Below are positions 5,878 through 8,026 of a DNA stretch of 8,026 nucleotides, piece after piece. Below the pieces are notes generated by a model, which made no database searches, had not been told where the DNA came from, and was given only the letters and a program-made list of their open reading frames with translations. The position numbers and the translations under genes are program-made. The stretch is from the NCBI GenBank assembly GCA_002454425.1, contig DKIV01000008.1, positions 172,770-180,795 on the forward strand, read 5' to 3'. This DNA comes from Sphingobacteriaceae bacterium UBA6709. GTDB lineage: Bacteria; Bacteroidota; Bacteroidia; Sphingobacteriales; Sphingobacteriaceae. Position 1 is the first letter of the stretch, and each line of letters starts with the position of its first letter.

Positions 5878-7122
5878 ATGAAACGCGTAGTTGTAACAGG
5901 CCTGGGAGCTGTAACGCCCCTGGGAAATGACCTCCAAACCTATTGGAACAATTTGATCGCCGGAACCAGCGGAGCAGCACCAATCACAAAATTTGATGCC
6001 TCCCTTTTCAGGACTCAAATTGCCGCCGAACTGAAGAATTTTGACGCCGCTCAATATCTTGATCGCTCAGAAATAAAACGTACGGACTCATTTACTCAAT
6101 ATGCTATGGCCTCAACAAGGCAGGCTGTAGATGATTCAGGCATCGACTTCGAATCCATGAATCCCTATGACAGCGGTGTCATCTGGGGAACAGGCCAGGG
6201 AGGTCTTGCCACCTTCGAAGAACAAGTTGGAGAATATATCGATGGAGGCCGCACCCCCCGTTTCAGCCCTTTCTTCGTTCCTAAATTCATCTCTAACATC
6301 GCTGCCGGCATGATTTCTATAAAATATGGACTGCGCGGCATTAACTATACCACGGTATCGGCATGTTCAACCTCCAATTCCGCCTTGATGGACGCCCTGA
6401 ATTACATACGCTGGGGTAAGGCCAAAGTAATCATTACCGGAGGTTCTGAGGCTCCCGTGACCGCAGCGTCTGTCGGTGGCTTCTGTGCCTTGAAGGCGAT
6501 GACTGCCAGAAATGATGATCCTACGCACGCCAGCCGTCCCTTTGATGTTAATCGCGACGGGTTCCTCATCGGTGAAGGTGCCGGAACGCTTATCCTCGAA
6601 GAGTATGAACATGCTAAGGCGCGCGGGGCAAAGATTTACGCGGAGGTTGCCGGCGCCGCCATGACAGCCGATGCCTATCACCTCACGGCAACACATCCCG
6701 ATGGCGAAGGCGCTTATCACGGCATGAAGTTCGCGCTGGAAGACGCCGCTCTTAACATTGACGATATTCAGTATCTCAACGCGCACGCTACTTCTACCCC
6801 TGTGGGTGATATCAGTGAAATAAACGCCATCAATCGCCTTTTTGGACATAAGCCCGAAGCACTGCATATCAGCGCTACCAAATCCATGACGGGGCACCTT
6901 CTGGGTGCTGCCGGCGCCATAGAAGCTATCGCCAGCATCATGGCCATCAATCACTCGATCATTCCTCCTACTATTAACGTTGAAGAGCTGGATCCCGCGA
7001 TTCCTGCTCATTTGAATATTGTGCGGAATCAGGCGTTCGAAAAGGAGGTTAACGCGGCTATGAGCAACACTTTTGGCTTCGGTGGACACAATGGGATTGT
7101 GATCTTTAAAAAATTCAAGTAA
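5878..7122 (+). CDS. fabF: beta-ketoacyl-[acyl-carrier-protein] synthase II (FabF)
   Basis: This 414-residue condensing enzyme elongates acyl-ACP with malonyl-ACP in cytoplasmic type II fatty-acid synthesis. Both thiolase-fold halves are present: the N-terminus MKRVVVTGLGAVTPLGND, the nucleophile Cys163 in VSACSTSNS (160-168), His303 in NAHATSTPVGD (301-311), Lys335 and His340 in SATKSMTGHLLGAAG (332-346), and the glycine-rich FGFGGHN (399-405). Length and active-site spacing match the family, so it should be active. The ATG at 5878 is chosen because the conserved N-terminus starts there; in-frame codons upstream do not fit. The enzyme stands alone: acpP is not upstream and rnc is not downstream, unlike the common acpP-fabF-rnc arrangement. 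It may therefore be a second FabF paralogue, but the rest of the genome would be needed to decide. Two hairpins follow the stop codon. Confidence 0.95.
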   Translation: MKRVVVTGLGAVTPLGNDLQTYWNNLIAGTSGAAPITKFDASLFRTQIAAELKNFDAAQYLDRSEIKRTDSFTQYAMASTRQAVDDSGIDFESMNPYDSGVIWGTGQGGLATFEEQVGEYIDGGRTPRFSPFFVPKFISNIAAGMISIKYGLRGINYTTVSACSTSNSALMDALNYIRWGKAKVIITGGSEAPVTAASVGGFCALKAMTARNDDPTHASRPFDVNRDGFLIGEGAGTLILEEYEHAKARGAKIYAEVAGAAMTADAYHLTATHPDGEGAYHGMKFALEDAALNIDDIQYLNAHATSTPVGDISEINAINRLFGHKPEALHISATKSMTGHLLGAAGAIEAIASIMAINHSIIPPTINVEELDPAIPAHLNIVRNQAFEKEVNAAMSNTFGFGGHNGIVIFKKFK

Positions 7123-7127
7123 TACCC

Positions 7128-7144
7128 GGATAATTCTATTATCC
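7128..7144 (+). terminator. small hairpin just after the fabF stop
   Basis: GGATAAT and ATTATCC form a perfect 7-bp stem with a three-base loop, five bases after the fabF TAA. There is no T-run behind it, so it is an incomplete terminator on its own. It may act together with the larger hairpin at 7160-7210. Confidence 0.4.
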
Positions 7145-7159
7145 CGACAATATCTTAAA

Positions 7160-7210
7160 GACGCCATTGCCACATACCGGATCAGAACATCCGGCGCGTG
7201 CAATGGCGTC
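7160..7210. terminator. large two-part hairpin downstream of fabF
   Basis: GACGCCATTGC (7160-7170) is a perfect inverted repeat of GCAATGGCGTC (7200-7210). Inside it, CCGGAT (7177-7182) pairs with ATCCGG (7189-7194) around the loop CAGAAC. Both stems are perfect and together make a stable stem-loop. The plus-strand flank AACGTTTTCC and the minus-strand flank TTTAAGATATT are both only weakly T-rich. It may stop or stabilise the fabF transcript, or be part of a repeat. Confidence 0.5.
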
Positions 7211-7718
7211 AACGTTTTCCAGTCCCCTGCCAAACTGCTTTGTGCGGCACACAACCCTAGGCCAGGCTTCGCCATTCCACAATTGCCTTGCTCCAGCATT
7301 CCTCCGAAGGCAGTAATGTCCTTCTTGCAAGAAATTCTCGTATGCCTCACTAAAGAAAATCCTGAACTTATTTCCTGGCGAGTGCTACGCAAAAAGACGA
7401 AACTGTTGATGATACAGAAAAATACAGGTCGTAGGAGCCGAAACAAATACCCGAGACCAACGCCTGTAAGGCATCTGGCAAAAAATTCAACATGAGGATT
7501 TGACCAAAGCGGAAGTTCGATATCTGAGGTAATGACTTTCATGATTATTTAGTTTATCTACAGCTTGATGATCTCATACCCTGATTCCGGCTATCCTGAT
7601 TCGTCGATTAAGCTTGCAGGGCGTTCAAGATCATCATCTCAACAAAGGACTACAAGGAAAAATTACAAAACAAGAGCCTGGAAAGTAACAACTTAACTCT
7701 TCTCCTCCATTCATAAAA

Positions 7719-7736
7719 TGTCACAATATGTCACAC
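7719..7736. repeat. ATGTCACA direct repeat with 10-bp period
   Basis: ATGTCACA occurs at 7719-7726 and again at 7729-7736, exactly one DNA turn apart. Such spacing is typical of sites bound by side-by-side regulator subunits on one face of the helix. No downstream gene lies within the window on either side that clearly would be controlled. Confidence 0.35.
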
Positions 7737-7828
7737 TACAACACCTCTTCAGCGGTCCTTTCATGAATAGACAGTCCACCTCTTAGGTCTTCATGATTGG
7801 CAAATAATAAATGCGATGAATATAGGTT

Positions 7829-7924
7829 TTAGGCGCTGTGCTTTAAAGGAAAAATGGATAGCGAGGCTATAAGAGCCGCCCGGCGGTTGGGATAAAGGAG
7901 GAAAGGGCGCAGCCAGCGGATCAT
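7829..7924. repeat. GC-rich structured intergenic island, possible dispersed repeat or small RNA
   Basis: In an AT-rich surround this roughly 95-bp stretch is GC-rich and partly self-complementary. GGCGCTGTGCTTT (7832-7844) pairs imperfectly with AAAGGGCGCAGCC (7902-7914). Inside lie GGCT/AGCC around ATAAG and the near-perfect palindrome CCGCC-C-GGCGG (7876-7886). The plus strand is purine-rich in its second half. A 31-codon minus-strand frame beginning MIRWLRPFLLYPNRR spans it but resembles no known protein. Repeat or RNA status is inferred from structure and composition only. Confidence 0.3.
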
Positions 7925-7954
7925 TCCCGGATGCCCTTCTGCTACCTACCTGGT

Positions 7955-7969
7955 TCGAGTCTGACTCGA
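7955..7969. repeat. 15-bp inverted repeat TCGAGTC-T-GACTCGA
   Basis: Seven-base arms are perfectly complementary around one central T. The flanking GAGACTGAC repeats GAGTCTGAC with one change. It could be a protein-binding palindrome; no adjacent gene start is visible to support an operator role. Confidence 0.3.
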
Positions 7970-8026
7970 GACTGACTTTAACCAGACAGCACTCGTCATC
8001 GACATTTCATGGGCATTTCATCGACA

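Larger units (their letters stand above)
7123..7542. other. no convincing gene; structured 3' region of fabF and possible gene remnant
   Basis: Besides the two hairpins, this stretch contains a minus-strand frame opening at an ATG (7540-7542) with MKVITSDIELPLWSNPHVEF and a hydrophobic segment. It then continues without a recognisable domain straight through the antisense of fabF. Another minus frame contains SGICFGSYDLYFS-like text, and a third covers 7330-7139. None resembles a family I know. A decayed, frameshifted small membrane-protein gene is possible but unproven. Confidence 0.35.
7543..8026. other. non-coding region with repeats, no gene recognised
   Basis: I see no gene in these 484 bp on either strand. 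The longest ATG-started frame noticed is a 31-codon minus-strand one (7829-7924) inside a GC-rich structured island. Also present are paired GATGATCT (7567-7574) and AGATCATC (7628-7635), two CCTGATTC copies (7580-7587 and 7595-7602), a 10-bp-spaced repeat at 7719-7736, a 15-bp inverted repeat at 7955-7969 and repeated short words at the window end. Confidence 0.5.

Noticed and set aside
6367..7542. 391-codon minus-strand open frame covering most of fabF in antisense
   Set aside because: Most of it is the reverse of a clearly functional fabF and it contains no recognisable domain; only the first part outside fabF is kept, as a doubtful remnant.
7945..7986. tRNA-like 3' end: TGGTTCGAGTC followed later by AACCA
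   Set aside because: The bases flanking the TTCGAGT would-be T-loop do not pair as a T-stem, and no acceptor, D-arm or anticodon arm can be built upstream.
1..8026. CRISPR array, insertion sequence or prophage genes
   Set aside because: No regularly spaced repeats, transposase motifs, terminal inverted repeats or phage proteins were seen on either strand.

Overview
The window looks like chromosomal DNA of a member of the Bacteroidota, perhaps of the Sphingobacteriaceae or Chitinophagaceae type; genus and family cannot be fixed from this sequence alone. The indications are a transketolase encoded as two separate adjacent genes, start codons with no clear Shine-Dalgarno sequence, matches to the Bacteroidota -7 promoter element TAnnTTTG, and protein sequences (FabF, NAPE-PLD-like hydrolase) that read like Bacteroidota family members. 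No mobile element, CRISPR array, tRNA or rRNA was recognised.

Layout. Positions 172-2057 (+) hold the two transketolase halves: the TPP-binding N-terminal subunit, then the pyrimidine-binding plus C-terminal subunit. They are followed by a strong intrinsic terminator at 2077-2132. Positions 2293-5572 all read on the minus strand. In transcription order these are a VanH/D-lactate-dehydrogenase-like D-2-hydroxyacid dehydrogenase, an EamA/DMT transporter, a 43-residue lysine/glutamate-rich small ORF, and a metallo-beta-lactamase-fold hydrolase of the NAPE-PLD/UlaG type. A 305-bp divergent region follows. Then fabF (beta-ketoacyl-ACP synthase II) lies on the plus strand at 5878-7122. The last 904 bp contain no gene I can defend, but they hold hairpins, a GC-rich structured island and short repeats.

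The genes do not form one obvious pathway. Transketolase belongs to the pentose phosphate pathway, FabF to fatty-acid elongation, and the dehydrogenase probably interconverts pyruvate and D-lactate or a related 2-oxo acid. The minus-strand genes share direction but are separated by 63-95 bp gaps, so co-transcription is possible but not shown.

The most informative anomaly is at the start of the metallo-hydrolase. A membrane-anchor-like segment and the family motif KIPEG lie in a different frame immediately upstream, and one extra G in a short G-run would fuse them to the main frame. This indicates a one-base frameshift, either real or an assembly error. The second point worth following is the structured GC-rich island near 7829-7924 in the gene-free tail. 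I did not find a convincing new multi-gene system.
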